Assembly: GCF_900176485.1 (NCBI RefSeq)
Contig: NZ_FWYD01000001.1
Span: 248,001-312,000 of the forward strand
Reading direction: 5' to 3'
Length of the DNA stretch: 64,000 nt
DNA from: Primorskyibacter flagellatus
Lineage (GTDB): Bacteria; Pseudomonadota; Alphaproteobacteria; Rhodobacterales; Rhodobacteraceae
In this document: positions 25,931 through 35,566 of the stretch, piece after piece
Layout of the letters: each line of letters begins with the position of its first letter
Numbering within the stretch: the stretch's first letter is position 1
The notes under the pieces: generated by a model
Told to the model about the DNA's origin: nothing
Databases searched by the model: none
The model's input: the letters and a program-made list of their open reading frames with translations, nothing else
Program-made: the position numbers and the translations under genes

Positions 25931-26338
25931 TCAGACGCTGACCATCCCGGTCTCGCGGGATTGGGCGCGGTCGAGGCTCCATGCGCCGGGGCCGGTAAAG
26001 ACGAAAAGCAGGAACACGAAGCAGAACAGGACGGCCGCATCGCCACTATTGTTGGCGGGAAAAAAGCTGTTGCCGGCATGGACCATGAAGTAGGCCACCG
26101 CCATCATGCCTGACGTCACGAAGGCGGCCGCGCGGGTGAACAGCCCCACAAGGATCAGCGCGCCGCCCACCAGTTCAATCGCACCCGCCCACCACATCAA
26201 TGTGAACAATTCGGGCGAAAACTCTGCTGCCGGGATGCCAAAGAGTTTCTGGGTGCCGTGCTGGATGAACAGCAGGGCGGTCATGATGCGCAGGATCGCA
26301 AACATCTTGGGTGCGTGGTTGGACAAGGTCTGGATCAT
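25931..26338 (-). CDS. DoxX family membrane protein (135 aa)
   Basis: Four hydrophobic segments are spread over the protein, with the family-typical start (ILRIMTALLFIQHGTQKLFG) and the GAIELVGGALILVGLFTR motif. DoxX-type proteins are small quinone- or redox-associated membrane proteins of mostly unknown role. I start at the ATG at 26338, which has GGAG 8 nt upstream; the frame is open further upstream without support. Monocistronic, convergent with aroB. Confidence 0.85.
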   Translation of the reverse strand: MIQTLSNHAPKMFAILRIMTALLFIQHGTQKLFGIPAAEFSPELFTLMWWAGAIELVGGALILVGLFTRAAAFVTSGMMAVAYFMVHAGNSFFPANNSGDAAVLFCFVFLLFVFTGPGAWSLDRAQSRETGMVSV

Positions 26339-26494
26339 CTGGGTCTCCGTAAATGTCGATGTGTTTGTCTGAGCGTGACCTAGTCCGACACCATCAGTTT
26401 GGATACGCATATACCCGCGCAACGCCTCTGCGATTATGCACAGCGGCGGCATAGGATTTGCGACATGCGCACAGCCTCGGCGAGGCCAGCGCGA

Positions 26495-26541
26495 GATGCA
26501 AGACCCCGGGTCGCAAGAGCGCCCGGGGTGGGTTGAGCATC
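26495..26541. repeat. Intergenic hairpin downstream of the ferric-type importer operon
   Basis: ACCCCGGG (26503-26510) and CCCGGGGT (26522-26529) form a perfect 8-bp stem, enclosed by GATGC (26495-26499) and GCATC (26537-26541). It may terminate or protect the ABC operon that ends at 26584; no U-run is seen. Confidence 0.45.
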
Positions 26542-26583
26542 TTGCACCCGTTGTTTGCGATAAGGCGGATCGGCGCTTTGGGT

Positions 26584-27654
26584 TTATTGAGCGAGAAGTA
26601 CCGGGCCCTTGTCGGCGCAGGCCATCGTGGTTTGGGTGCCAATCTCAAGTGGGGCGTCGACGTCGTCTTGCACGGCGAAGACCTGGCCGAAAGCGCCGGT
26701 CAGCGTGTATTCCATGCGCACGCCAACATAGGTCGCCTTTGCCACAGTGGCTGGTATCCCGTCCGGCGCGCCGATCACAAGCCGGGAAGGCCGCACGGCG
26801 AGGGTGGCAGGACCGGGCGGCAACCCGCGCGCCGCGAGCGTGTGCCGGTAGCCTTCAATGTCGATGGTGGCCATGTCGCCTGTCACAGAGATGATTTGGC
26901 AGGGCAGCAGGTTCGCCTCGCCAATGAAATCCGCAACGAAGCGGTCATTGGGCGCATCGTAAAGCTGCCGCGGCGTGCCGATCTGCGCGATGGCGGCGTT
27001 GCGCATCACCACGATCTCGTCCGAGACGGCCAGCGCCTCTTCCTGATCGTGGGTGACATAGACAACGGTGAGACCGAGATCCTTCTGGATCGCACGGATG
27101 TCCTCGCGGACCTGTCGGCGTAGCTTTGCATCCAGGTTGGACAGCGGTTCGTCGAACAGCAGAACCTGCGGTTCTAGCACAAGCGCGCGTGCGACGGCCA
27201 CGCGTTGCTGCTGACCGCCCGAAAGCTCTGACGGAAGGCGACCGTCAAAACCCTTGAGCCCGACAAGATCGAGGCCGTGCAACGCGCGGCTGCGGGATTC
27301 CTCTTTGCCGAAGCCCGAAAAGGTCAGCCCGTACATCACGTTCTCCAGCACAGTCATATGCGGAAAAAGGGCGTAGGATTGAAACACCATCGACACATCG
27401 CGGTCGGTGGCGGGCAGTTTGGTCACGTCCTGATCGCCGATGGTGATCCTGCCCGAACTGGCCATTTCCAGTCCCGCGATCATCCGCAGCGTGGTGGTCT
27501 TGCCGCAGCCCGAGGGGCCAAGCAGCGTGACGAGTTTGCCCGCCTCCACATGCAGGTCGATATTGTCGACGGCCACCACATCCTTGCCGAACAATTTGGA
27601 CACGCCGTGGAATTGCACCGGCGCGGCCTTGGAGCTGAGGATCTCGTTCGTCAT
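26584..27654 (-). CDS. FbpC/AfuC-type ABC transporter ATP-binding protein (356 aa)
   Basis: This is the ATPase of the ferric-type importer. Walker A GPSGCGKTT, signature LSGGQQQR, Walker B LLFDEPLSNLD and switch histidine VTHDQEEAL are canonical. A C-terminal TOBE-like region follows from about residue 245. The ATG overlaps the permease stop (ATGA). It is the last gene of the three-gene operon. Confidence 0.88.
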   Translation of the reverse strand: MTNEILSSKAAPVQFHGVSKLFGKDVVAVDNIDLHVEAGKLVTLLGPSGCGKTTTLRMIAGLEMASSGRITIGDQDVTKLPATDRDVSMVFQSYALFPHMTVLENVMYGLTFSGFGKEESRSRALHGLDLVGLKGFDGRLPSELSGGQQQRVAVARALVLEPQVLLFDEPLSNLDAKLRRQVREDIRAIQKDLGLTVVYVTHDQEEALAVSDEIVVMRNAAIAQIGTPRQLYDAPNDRFVADFIGEANLLPCQIISVTGDMATIDIEGYRHTLAARGLPPGPATLAVRPSRLVIGAPDGIPATVAKATYVGVRMEYTLTGAFGQVFAVQDDVDAPLEIGTQTTMACADKGPVLLAQ

Positions 27655-29870
27655 AGGGCTTTCTCCGTTCCATGCTGCGTGCGTCGGCCGATTTTCACCC
27701 GGCCCACAAGAAGTTGCAGCAGCCCCACCGCTGCCAGCATCACGAAGATCAGTGTCGTGGAATAGGCGATCGCAAGGCCGTAGTCGTTGTTCTCCACCCG
27801 GCCGATGATGTAGCTGGTGGCCATGTCATATTCGGCGGATACAAGGAAGATCACCGCCGAAATCGCCGTCATCGCGCGCACGAAACTGTAGACCAGCGCG
27901 GCCAGAATGGCCGGGCGCAATAGCGGCAGGATCACGCGGCGGAAGGTCTGCCAACTGTTGGCCCCAAGGGTGAGCGAGGATTCGTCAAGGCTCCGGTCAA
28001 GTTGCGACATGCTGGCGATGCCCGCGCGGACACCGACGGGCATGTTGCGAAAGACAAAGCTGATGACAAGAATGACGCCGGTGCCGGTGATCTCTATCGG
28101 GGGCACGTTGAAGGCCAGGATATAGCTGACGCCGATCACGGTGCCGGGGATGGCGAAGCTGAGCATGGTGCCGAACTCGAAGGCGTCCTTTCCAGCGAAG
28201 TTTTGTCGGGTCAGCAGATAGGCGGCAATCAGGCCGACCGCCGCCGTCAGCGGTGCCGCAATCGCCGCGATCATGATCGTTGTCCAGAAACTGTCCCATG
28301 CCGATCCGGCCCAGTGTATCCCGTGCTCGTTCATGCCGATTGCGAAGGCGGTGACGTAGTGTTTCAGCGTCAGCGAATTGTCGACGCCCCAAAGCTCTAC
28401 CACGCTGCCATACAGGATCATGGCGTAGACGATGATCGTGAACAGCGCCCAGCCGAACGCGACGCCCATCACCGGGAACGCAAGGCCGTTCGGCATCAAC
28501 GGGTGGACACCCGCATCGCCCTTGCCGGTGACGGTGGTGTAGCTTTTCTTGCCCAGCCAGGCGCGCTGCGCATAAAACGCCGACAGCGTGAAGAACAGCA
28601 GCACCATGGCCAGCACGGCGGCGCGGCCCTGATCGTATTGCGCGCCGACGATGGCAAAGAAAATCTCGGTCGACAGCACGTCGAAATTGCCGCCCAGAAC
28701 CAGCGGATTGCCGAAATCGGCCATGGATTCGATGAACCCCAGCAGGAACGCATTGGCCAGACCGGGCCGCATCAAGGGAAGCGAGACTGTGCGAAACACC
28801 TGCCACTTGTTGGCGCGCAGCGTCTGCGCGGCTTCCTCCATCGAGGGTGAGACGCCTTCGACCACACCGATCAAGACGAGAAAAGCGATGGGGGTGAAGG
28901 CAAGCGTCTGCGCGATCAGCACGCCGGGCATCCCATACAGCCAGCGCGTCGGCTGAATGCCGAACAGTTCGGAGACGAATTGCGTGACCGATCCGGACAG
29001 ACCGAACAGCAGGATCAGGGCAAGACCAATCACGAATGGCGGCGTGATGATCGGCAGAACCGTCAGCGCCCGCAACACGCGCTTGTAGCGAAACCCCGAG
29101 CGGGTCACGACCAGCGCGAAGGCAAGTCCGAGAACGGTGGTCAGGAACGCCACGGCGATGGCGAGGAACAGCGAATTCCACGCCGCACCACAGCGCGCAC
29201 CCCACAGGCACCCAAGGCCCCAAAGCCGATTGTCGAAGAATTTCGCGAAGAAGACTGCAATGGAATAGGCACCGTCTTCGGTCACGAAGGCAGCAAACAG
29301 CATCTTGGCAATCGGGAAGAAGACAAAGGCGGTGACAATGGCGATGATGCCGCCGATAGCGCCGACGACGAAAACATCGCCGTTGATCGCGCCACGCGCG
29401 GCAATGCCTTGCGTCAGAAGAAACAGAAAGGCCGAGGCGCAGATCATGGCACCGTAACCCATGCCGAACTGGCGATCCCCCAACTCTCCGAACAGCGCAG
29501 TCAGCCAGTCATAGGCGAAACCGCGCAACCCGATGCCAAAGCCCTGCGCGATCAGCCAGCCGAACCCAAGCGCGCCGGCAAGGATAAGCACGTGGGCATA
29601 GACCGGATCGGATTTCCTGCGTCCCAAGGCCAGAAAGGGCAGCGCAAGGGCAATGACCAGAGGAGCAAGCCACAGCTTTTCGCCCTGCGCGATCAGGAAC
29701 GCGGCCGGCGCGTAATCCGTGTCGAACGGATAGCCGTCCAGCAGCCATTCAAACGACCATAGCCCATCCTCGACCATATACCATGGCAGCAGGCAGAACC
29801 CTACCCACCCGGCAATGATCCAGAAGATCAGAACCGGGTGAGTGGTCTTTTTAGCAGCGTCGGTACGCAC
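27651..29870 (-). CDS. FbpB/AfuB-type fused ABC permease (739 aa)
   Basis: Two permease domains are joined in one chain. Each has an EAA loop: EEAAQTLRANKWQVFRTVSL in the first half and DESSLTLGANSWQTFRRVIL in the second. The N-terminal half begins with several extra hydrophobic segments. About 14 or more membrane segments are visible. The GTG start at 29870 follows the stop of the binding-protein gene directly (TAAGTG) and no alternative start is near, so translation probably depends on coupling. Fused permeases are typical for the ferric-iron and related importers. Confidence 0.87.
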   Translation of the reverse strand: MRTDAAKKTTHPVLIFWIIAGWVGFCLLPWYMVEDGLWSFEWLLDGYPFDTDYAPAAFLIAQGEKLWLAPLVIALALPFLALGRRKSDPVYAHVLILAGALGFGWLIAQGFGIGLRGFAYDWLTALFGELGDRQFGMGYGAMICASAFLFLLTQGIAARGAINGDVFVVGAIGGIIAIVTAFVFFPIAKMLFAAFVTEDGAYSIAVFFAKFFDNRLWGLGCLWGARCGAAWNSLFLAIAVAFLTTVLGLAFALVVTRSGFRYKRVLRALTVLPIITPPFVIGLALILLFGLSGSVTQFVSELFGIQPTRWLYGMPGVLIAQTLAFTPIAFLVLIGVVEGVSPSMEEAAQTLRANKWQVFRTVSLPLMRPGLANAFLLGFIESMADFGNPLVLGGNFDVLSTEIFFAIVGAQYDQGRAAVLAMVLLFFTLSAFYAQRAWLGKKSYTTVTGKGDAGVHPLMPNGLAFPVMGVAFGWALFTIIVYAMILYGSVVELWGVDNSLTLKHYVTAFAIGMNEHGIHWAGSAWDSFWTTIMIAAIAAPLTAAVGLIAAYLLTRQNFAGKDAFEFGTMLSFAIPGTVIGVSYILAFNVPPIEITGTGVILVISFVFRNMPVGVRAGIASMSQLDRSLDESSLTLGANSWQTFRRVILPLLRPAILAALVYSFVRAMTAISAVIFLVSAEYDMATSYIIGRVENNDYGLAIAYSTTLIFVMLAAVGLLQLLVGRVKIGRRTQHGTEKAL

Positions 29871-30896
29871 TTACTGGGGCAGGGTCGATACTTCTTCGTC
29901 CCACTTCTGCAACAGCCGTTTCCGCTCGTCTGACGATCCGTATGTCTTGAAATCATAGTCGATCAGCTTGATCGTGGACATGTCTGGTGCCTTGTCCGAC
30001 GTTTTGGCACCCGTGTTGGAGGGAACCTGAAAGGCGTTGACCTCAAGTGCGAGGTTCTGCGCCTCGGCGCTCAACGCCCAGTCGTAGAATTTCTTGGCCT
30101 CTTCCATGTTGCGCGCGCCTTTGACGATCGACATCGAGCCGATCTCATAACCGGTGCCCTCGCAAGGTGCCACGACCTTGACCGGGAAGCCCGCGACCGC
30201 CTGTGCCACCGCGTCATGCATGAAGACGATGCCGATGGTGGTCTCGCCTCGGCCCGCCGCCTTGATCGGGGCTGAGCCGGATTTGGTGTACTGGTTGATA
30301 TTCTTGTGCAGGCCCTTCATGTACTCAAAGCCTTCATCCTCGCCGAAGATCTGCACCATGGACGCAAGCGTTGTGTAGGCCGTGCCAGAGGAGTTGGGGT
30401 TCGCCATCTGGACATGGCCCTTGTATTCCGGCTTCAGCAGATCCTTCCAGCAAGCCGGTTCCGGCAGATCGTTTGCCGCCAGCAAATCGGTGTTGTAACC
30501 GTAGCCCAAAGCGCCCGAATAGATGCCGATGGTGCGGTTCCCGGCACTTTCGGCCTGCGAAATGGCCCAATCGTGAAGTTGCTCGCGCATTGGTGACAGA
30601 TATTCCTCTGTCAGGCCTTCCTCGGCAGCCTGAAGATGCGGATCACCCGTGCCGCCCCACCAGACATCGCCCTTGGGGTTTGCTTCTTCGGCGCGAAGTT
30701 GTGCAAAAGTCTCGCCCGAGGATTTGCGCGTCATGTTGACGTCGATGCCGGTTGCTTCCTCGAAACTGCGGGCCATCAACTGGCACCATTCTTCCTGCGC
30801 AGAGCAATAGAATGTCAGCTTGTCCGCATAGGACGCCGAGACAGAGGCGCTGAGCGCGATCAGTGACCCCGCAAATGTGGCCGTGAGCTTTTTCAT
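29871..30896 (-). CDS. Ferric-type ABC transporter substrate-binding protein (341 aa)
   Basis: This is a periplasmic binding protein of the FbpA/AfuA type (extracellular-binding-protein family 1). A signal peptide (ending SASYA, about residue 24) is followed by FYCSAQEEWCQLM, with two closely spaced cysteines. GGGAGGAA precedes the ATG. The Tyr-Tyr pair that binds iron in FbpA is not seen; the corresponding region reads GIVFMHDAVAQ. The substrate may thus be a sugar phosphate or another solute rather than ferric iron. It is the first gene of the operon with the fused permease and ATPase. Confidence 0.82.
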   Translation of the reverse strand: MKKLTATFAGSLIALSASVSASYADKLTFYCSAQEEWCQLMARSFEEATGIDVNMTRKSSGETFAQLRAEEANPKGDVWWGGTGDPHLQAAEEGLTEEYLSPMREQLHDWAISQAESAGNRTIGIYSGALGYGYNTDLLAANDLPEPACWKDLLKPEYKGHVQMANPNSSGTAYTTLASMVQIFGEDEGFEYMKGLHKNINQYTKSGSAPIKAAGRGETTIGIVFMHDAVAQAVAGFPVKVVAPCEGTGYEIGSMSIVKGARNMEEAKKFYDWALSAEAQNLALEVNAFQVPSNTGAKTSDKAPDMSTIKLIDYDFKTYGSSDERKRLLQKWDEEVSTLPQ

Positions 30897-31240
30897 GTTT
30901 TTCCTCCCAAGTGATTGTCAGGCACCGGTTGACCCGGCTTCGTATTTTCAGGGGTTCAGGATCGCATAACCACTCGGGAACCCGTCCTGAATTTTTGTAA
31001 GTTCACATCGAGAGGATCATTCGTGATTGGAGTTTGCAACAAAAATAAAATTAAAGCGGCGCAAATGTGGGGAAGGCCCATGCTTTGATCACCGACCTTG
31101 GCACTCTTGCGCGCAACAACGTTGCGTAAGCGTTTGAAAATATATGAGTAATTCCATACTTAATGACCGGCGACGCCTTGAAGGCGGACCGGCATAAGCA
31201 GATGAGATAAACATCGTGATATAATCAGAAATACGTTTAA
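30897..31240. other. 5' region of the ferric-type importer, AT-rich, no gene seen
   Basis: The stretch is AT-rich. An inverted repeat TTCAGGA/TCCTGAA (about 30955-30991) and a compound hairpin around 31166-31192 are visible. I searched by eye for Fur, RirA, Irr or Iron-Rhodo boxes and for a TPP riboswitch and found no convincing match. The promoter of the binding-protein gene must lie here. Confidence 0.4.
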
Positions 31241-31284
31241 AAACAAAGAGAAGCCCGCCGTGGTTAAACAAAAGCGGGCATCTC
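31241..31284 (-). terminator. Rho-independent terminator of ssb
   Basis: On the minus strand GAGATGCCCGC pairs with GCGGGCTTCTC (one A-A mismatch, 15-nt loop) and is followed by TTTGTTTTTAAA. It lies about 65 nt after the ssb stop. Confidence 0.65.
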
Positions 31285-31348
31285 GGAACTTGCGGATTTT
31301 ATGGTAGCAATGGCGCGGTCGGCAGAAGCCGACGACGCCAAATTGGCT

Positions 31349-31870
31349 TCAGAACGGGATTTCGTCGTCCAGATCACGAGAGGGGCTGGGTTGTCCGCCG
31401 CGCCCGCCTCCGGAACTGCCGCCACTGTCGCCGCCATATCCTCGGTCATCCTGCGGGCCGCTGTCATAGCCGCCGCCACCATATCCGCCGCCGCTCTGGC
31501 CACCGCCACTGCCGTCGTTCCGGCCGTCGAGCATTGTCAGTGTCGATGTATAGGGACGCAGCACGACTTCGGTGGAGTAGCGATCCTGACCGGATTGATC
31601 CTGCCATTTGCGCGTCTCCAATTGCCCTTCAAGATAGACCTTTGACCCCTTGCGCAGATACTGTTCTGCTATGCGGGCCAACGGCTCGGAGAAGATCGCC
31701 ACGGAATGCCATTCCGTGCGCTCTTTGCGCTCGCCGGTATTGCGGTCCTTCCAGGTTTCGGACGTGGCGATGCGCAGGTTGCACACTTTGCCGCCATTCT
31801 GGAAGGTGCGCACCTCGGGGTCGCGTCCCAGATTGCCTATCAGAATGACCTTGTTGACTGATCCCGCCAT
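31349..31870 (-). CDS. ssb: Single-stranded DNA-binding protein (173 aa)
   Basis: An N-terminal OB fold (residues 1-110, with [16 protein letters not shown] and [19 protein letters not shown]) is followed by a Gly/Ser/Asp-rich flexible linker and the conserved acidic tail DLDDEIPF that docks replication and repair proteins. GGAGCGCAA precedes the ATG. It binds and protects single-stranded DNA during replication and repair. Divergent from the lytic transglycosylase gene. Confidence 0.95.
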   Translation of the reverse strand: MAGSVNKVILIGNLGRDPEVRTFQNGGKVCNLRIATSETWKDRNTGERKERTEWHSVAIFSEPLARIAEQYLRKGSKVYLEGQLETRKWQDQSGQDRYSTEVVLRPYTSTLTMLDGRNDGSGGGQSGGGYGGGGYDSGPQDDRGYGGDSGGSSGGGRGGQPSPSRDLDDEIPF

Positions 31871-32044
31871 TTGCGCTCCCGCTTGTCTCTGTATGTTCGA
31901 ACTGTTTTTTCGGACCCGAATCTGCCCGTCGGATTGTTGCCGACATTACACGACAGGCCGCGAGGGGGAAGGTCAACGGGGTGGCGTATTTTTCAAATTC
32001 GGCTATAGTCAGGTCAAAATGAGGGACAGTAGGGTGTTTTGACG

Positions 32045-32653
32045 ATGCGCAAACTTGTTTGTGTGGTAGCGCTTGGCGCGATGACGCTGGGAACCGGCGC
32101 GGTTTCGGTAAGTGCGGAAACGCTATCAACGAAGAACCGGGCGAAGCTGTTCAGTTCTCAGACCCGCATTCTGGATACGCGCGCCTCGCAGCAATACAAG
32201 AACTCCGTCAGATTGCAGCCCGCGCGTGTGGTAACGCCGACCAAATGGGGCACGGCGGATGGCGCTGTCAAATCCTACAGAGGCAAATACAAGGGCATCT
32301 ATTCGACCATGGCGCGTGATGCGGCCCGCCGACATGGCGTGCCGGAAGATCTGTTCCTGAGGCTGGTTCAGCAGGAAAGCGGCTGGAATGCCAAAGCCTT
32401 GTCACACAAAGGGGCGATCGGTCTGGCGCAGTTGATGCCGTTCACGGCGCGCAAACTGCGCGTTGATCCGCATGATCCGGCGCAAAACCTCGAAGGCGGT
32501 GCGCGCTATCTCAAACAGCAATATGCCACATTCGGATCGTGGCGGCTGGCGCTTGCCGCCTATAATGCCGGTCCGGGCGCGGTGCAGAAATATGGCGGCG
32601 TGCCTCCTTACAAGGAGACACGCAACTACGTGAAGGTGATCTGGGGCGGTTAG
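32045..32653 (+). CDS. Lytic transglycosylase, SLT domain (202 aa)
   Basis: A signal peptide of about 23 residues (ending SVSA) precedes a linker and a C-terminal SLT/goose-lysozyme-like domain. The catalytic glutamate is in [14 protein letters not shown], followed by [13 protein letters not shown] and [20 protein letters not shown], all typical. It would cleave peptidoglycan glycan strands in the periplasm to form 1,6-anhydromuropeptides. I use the ATG at 32045; the TTG two codons upstream is less likely. The 3' end overlaps the convergent glutathione S-transferase gene by 4 nt. Confidence 0.9.
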   Translation: MRKLVCVVALGAMTLGTGAVSVSAETLSTKNRAKLFSSQTRILDTRASQQYKNSVRLQPARVVTPTKWGTADGAVKSYRGKYKGIYSTMARDAARRHGVPEDLFLRLVQQESGWNAKALSHKGAIGLAQLMPFTARKLRVDPHDPAQNLEGGARYLKQQYATFGSWRLALAAYNAGPGAVQKYGGVPPYKETRNYVKVIWGG

Positions 32654-33252
32654 GCTACGGATTTTTCCTGCTCGGCAATGGCTTTGGTCGCCGGCCTGTC
32701 AAGGCAGCGTGTCGCCCAGTCACGGATGGCCGGGATGTCAGGCATTAGCTGCGGTGCCCAGCCATAGGTGGATGAGATCAATATGTCGGCTGCGCTGATT
32801 TGATCGTCCACTAGGTAGGCATGGGTGGTCAGTGCCTCTTCCAGCCGGGTGTTCGCCGTCGCAAGGTCGCGATAGGTCGCCTGCAACCCCGGATGCGACA
32901 ACTCGCAAAACTGCATCACGATCAGCGGTTCAAGTACATTGCCATACCAGGACAGCCACGACAGATAAGCCCCTCGGCCCGGCGCGCCGATGCTTCGCCC
33001 CAACGGGTTGTCGCCAAAATGATCCGTCAGGTACAGCATGATCGCGTCGCTTTCGCGGATCATCGCACCGTCATGCACCAGGCATGGTACCTTGCCTTCG
33101 GGATGTGGATTTGCGGTATCCACCGCGCCGGATCCATCCTGTCGCGGGATCGTCACCTCCTGGATGCTCACCTGATCGGACACGCCCATCTCGTGGATCA
33201 ACTGGACGATCCGCGTCGAGCGGGAATTCGGCGCGTGGTACAATGTCAGCAT
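32650..33252 (-). CDS. Glutathione S-transferase (200 aa)
   Basis: An N-terminal thioredoxin-fold domain (residues 1-75; [33 protein letters not shown], with the glutathione-binding ESDAIMLYL) is followed by a helical C-terminal domain ([16 protein letters not shown]). The residue at the usual catalytic position is in the HAPNSRS stretch, fitting a Ser- or Cys-type bacterial enzyme. GGAGACTGAC precedes the ATG. Substrate unknown; no detoxification operon is adjacent. Confidence 0.87.
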   Translation of the reverse strand: MLTLYHAPNSRSTRIVQLIHEMGVSDQVSIQEVTIPRQDGSGAVDTANPHPEGKVPCLVHDGAMIRESDAIMLYLTDHFGDNPLGRSIGAPGRGAYLSWLSWYGNVLEPLIVMQFCELSHPGLQATYRDLATANTRLEEALTTHAYLVDDQISAADILISSTYGWAPQLMPDIPAIRDWATRCLDRPATKAIAEQEKSVA

Positions 33253-33292
33253 GTCAGTCTCCTTTATTTGACGGTCCAGTCATGTCATGGCC

Positions 33293-33313
33293 TCCTGACA
33301 TCTACTGTCAGGA
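33293..33313. repeat. Hairpin between the double ATPase gene and the GST gene
   Basis: TCCTGACA and TGTCAGGA form a perfect 8-bp inverted repeat with a 5-nt loop. A second imperfect repeat (GCACCGGT with ACCGGCGC, about 33354-33375) lies between it and the upstream operon end. Together they may end transcription of the peptide-importer operon, although neither has a U-run. Confidence 0.4.
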
Positions 33314-33382
33314 AGGGCGCACACCCGTCCGGTTTCGGCCATCTGCCGCGAGGCACCGGTTCAAGGACCGGCGCGGGGTCGT

Positions 33383-35467
33383 TCAGACATCCTCTGTCCG
33401 GACCTCGATCACCGGTTCCATCGTCGCAAACTCGGCTTCAGAAAGGTGGCATTTGACCTGATGTCCCTCTGCCATGCGGCGCATCGGGGGCACTTCGGTC
33501 TCGCACAGATCGCCGGGTACGCGCACCTTCCAGCGGCACCGGGTCTGGAACGGACAGCCGGGCGGCGGGTTCATCGCCGAGGGCACGTCGCCTTCAAGCA
33601 CGATATGTTTCTTCTTCACCGACGTATCGGCAATCGGCACGGCGGACAGCAGCGCCTCGGTATAAGGATGAAAGGGCGGCGAGAAGACCTGCGCAGTGTC
33701 GCCCAATTCGACGACATGGCCAAGATACATGACCATCACGCGGTCGCTAAGATAGCGCACGATGGACAGGTCATGGCTGATGAACAGCAGGGTGGTTTTA
33801 TGCTCGCGCTGGATTTCCATCAGAAGATCGGTAACCGCGGCCTGCACACTGACATCAAGGGCAGAGACAGGCTCATCCGCGACCACGATCCGCGCATCGC
33901 CTGCAAAGGCGCGCGCAATTCCGACGCGCTGCTTTTGTCCGCCCGACAATTGCCGCGGCATCCGGTTGGCAAATTCTCGCGGCAATTTCACCAGATCAAG
34001 CAGGTCCAGCATCCGGTTGCGCCGCTCGCCCTCAGAGTTGCCGATGCCGAAAATTTCCAGCGCCCGGATGATCTGACGGCCCACGGTCATCGACGGGTTG
34101 AGCGTGTCGAACGGGTTCTGAAACACCATCTGCACGTCGGCGATTGCCTTTGTGTCGCGCTTCTCGATCGGAATCTTTTCGATGTTTTTTCCGTCCAGCA
34201 AGATCTGCCCTTCGGTCGCCGTCTCCAATCCCATCAGCACCTTGGCGAAGGTAGACTTCCCGCAACCGCTTTCGCCAACAATTGCCAGCGTCTCGCTTTC
34301 GCGCGCCTCAAAGCTCAGCGTCTCGTTGGCCTTCACCACCTTTTTCTCACCGCCAAACAGTGCATTTGCCGCGACCTCGTAATATTTCTTCAGCGCATCC
34401 ATGCGCAGCACGACTTTGCCGGTCTCGCCTTTGTCATGAGTCGCGCCGACAATTGGCGGGGCGTTCCAGTCGATCTCGCGGAACCTCAGGCAACGCGTGG
34501 CATGGCGCTCGCTATCAGGAACGTCGAACATCGGAATATGCCCGGCGTCACAACGCCCGGCCTCGAAGTAGTCGCAGCGCGGACCGAAATTGCAGCCTAG
34601 GGGGCGCTCATGGGGTAGTGGAAAGTTGCCCGGAATGGCCACCAGAGGATGCGCATTCTTATCCGCGCCGGGCAGCGGGATCGAGCGGAACAGCGCCTGC
34701 GTATAAGGGTGCTGCATCTCGTCGAACACATCCTCGATAGAGCCGCGCTCGACCGCCTCGCCGGAATACATCACGCAGATCCGGTCGCAGGTTTCCAGAA
34801 CCAGACCCAGATTGTGGCTGATGAACAGCATGGACGTGCCGTATTTGCGCCCCAGATTCTTGACCAGTTCGACAATCGAAGCCTCAACCGTCACGTCCAG
34901 CGCGGTTGTCGGCTCGTCGAGGATCAGCAAGGCAGGCTTTGACATCAGCGCCATGGCAATCACGATGCGTTGCTGCTGCCCACCTGACAGCTGATGGGGG
35001 TAGGCTTTCAGAATGCGCTCCGGATCCGGCAGCTTCACATCCGCGACAACCTCCAGCGCACGGCTTCGTGCCTGCGCCTCTGAAAGGCCCTCATGCAGCA
35101 TCGGCACTTCCATCAACTGCCGGCCGATTTTCATCGCCGGGTTCAGGCTGGCCATCGGCTCCTGATAGATCATCGCGATCTCGTTGCCGCGGATCTGCCG
35201 CAGCTCGCTGTTGCTCAGGTCCGCCATGTCGCGGCCCTTGAACCGGATAGCCCCCCCCACAATCCTGCCATTGCGCCCCAGATCCCGCATCACGCCCAGC
35301 GCCACCGTGGATTTTCCGCAACCGGACTCGCCAACCAGCCCGACGGCCTCTCCCGGCTGCACCTTGACCGAAAAGTCCATCACCGCCGGGATCTCGCGCA
35401 ACCGCGTAAAGAAGGAAATCGACAGATCGTCAATTTCCAGGATGGGCCCGTCATATGGCTCTTTCAT
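33383..35467 (-). CDS. Fused double ABC ATPase of a peptide-type importer (694 aa)
   Basis: Two complete ATPase domains are joined. The first half has Walker A GESGCGKST (about residue 43), LSGGQQQR and Walker B LILDEPTTALD, and is followed by an oligopeptide-HPY segment with cysteines (GCNFGPRCDYFEAGRCDAG). The second half has another GESGCGKST (about residue 407), LSGGQKQR, VADEPVSALD and FISHDLS, and its own C-terminal PPGCPFQTRC motif. ATG at 35467 with AAGGAG 7 nt upstream. It corresponds to DppD and DppF fused, serving the permease and binding-protein genes upstream. Confidence 0.9.
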   Translation of the reverse strand: MKEPYDGPILEIDDLSISFFTRLREIPAVMDFSVKVQPGEAVGLVGESGCGKSTVALGVMRDLGRNGRIVGGAIRFKGRDMADLSNSELRQIRGNEIAMIYQEPMASLNPAMKIGRQLMEVPMLHEGLSEAQARSRALEVVADVKLPDPERILKAYPHQLSGGQQQRIVIAMALMSKPALLILDEPTTALDVTVEASIVELVKNLGRKYGTSMLFISHNLGLVLETCDRICVMYSGEAVERGSIEDVFDEMQHPYTQALFRSIPLPGADKNAHPLVAIPGNFPLPHERPLGCNFGPRCDYFEAGRCDAGHIPMFDVPDSERHATRCLRFREIDWNAPPIVGATHDKGETGKVVLRMDALKKYYEVAANALFGGEKKVVKANETLSFEARESETLAIVGESGCGKSTFAKVLMGLETATEGQILLDGKNIEKIPIEKRDTKAIADVQMVFQNPFDTLNPSMTVGRQIIRALEIFGIGNSEGERRNRMLDLLDLVKLPREFANRMPRQLSGGQKQRVGIARAFAGDARIVVADEPVSALDVSVQAAVTDLLMEIQREHKTTLLFISHDLSIVRYLSDRVMVMYLGHVVELGDTAQVFSPPFHPYTEALLSAVPIADTSVKKKHIVLEGDVPSAMNPPPGCPFQTRCRWKVRVPGDLCETEVPPMRRMAEGHQVKCHLSEAEFATMEPVIEVRTEDV

Positions 35468-35508
35468 CACTCAACTCCTTCACTTGGCGCCGAAACCTGA
35501 GTTTCATC

Positions 35509-35554
35509 TTCTTCTTGGCGAAAATACTCCGGGGGTCCGGGGGCTGGCCCCCGG
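35509..35554 (-). terminator. Hairpin plus conserved 3'-end box between permease and ATPase genes
   Basis: Just after the permease stop, CCGGGGG/CCCCCGG forms a 7-bp stem with a 4-nt loop (35537-35554). On the minus strand it is followed by GGAGTATTTTCGCC and AAGAAGAA. A related box (TTCTTCTTGGC with AAATACTCC on the plus strand) occurs at 55845-55866. This looks like a terminator-type element common near gene ends in Rhodobacteraceae, here inside an operon. Confidence 0.55.
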
Positions 35555-35566
35555 CCTTGGCCCAGA

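Noticed and set aside
30897-31240. Possible TPP riboswitch or iron box upstream of the ferric-type binding protein
   Set aside because: The expected conserved TPP elements (CUGAGA and the matching helix) are absent and no Fur, RirA, Irr or Iron-Rhodo palindrome could be fitted.
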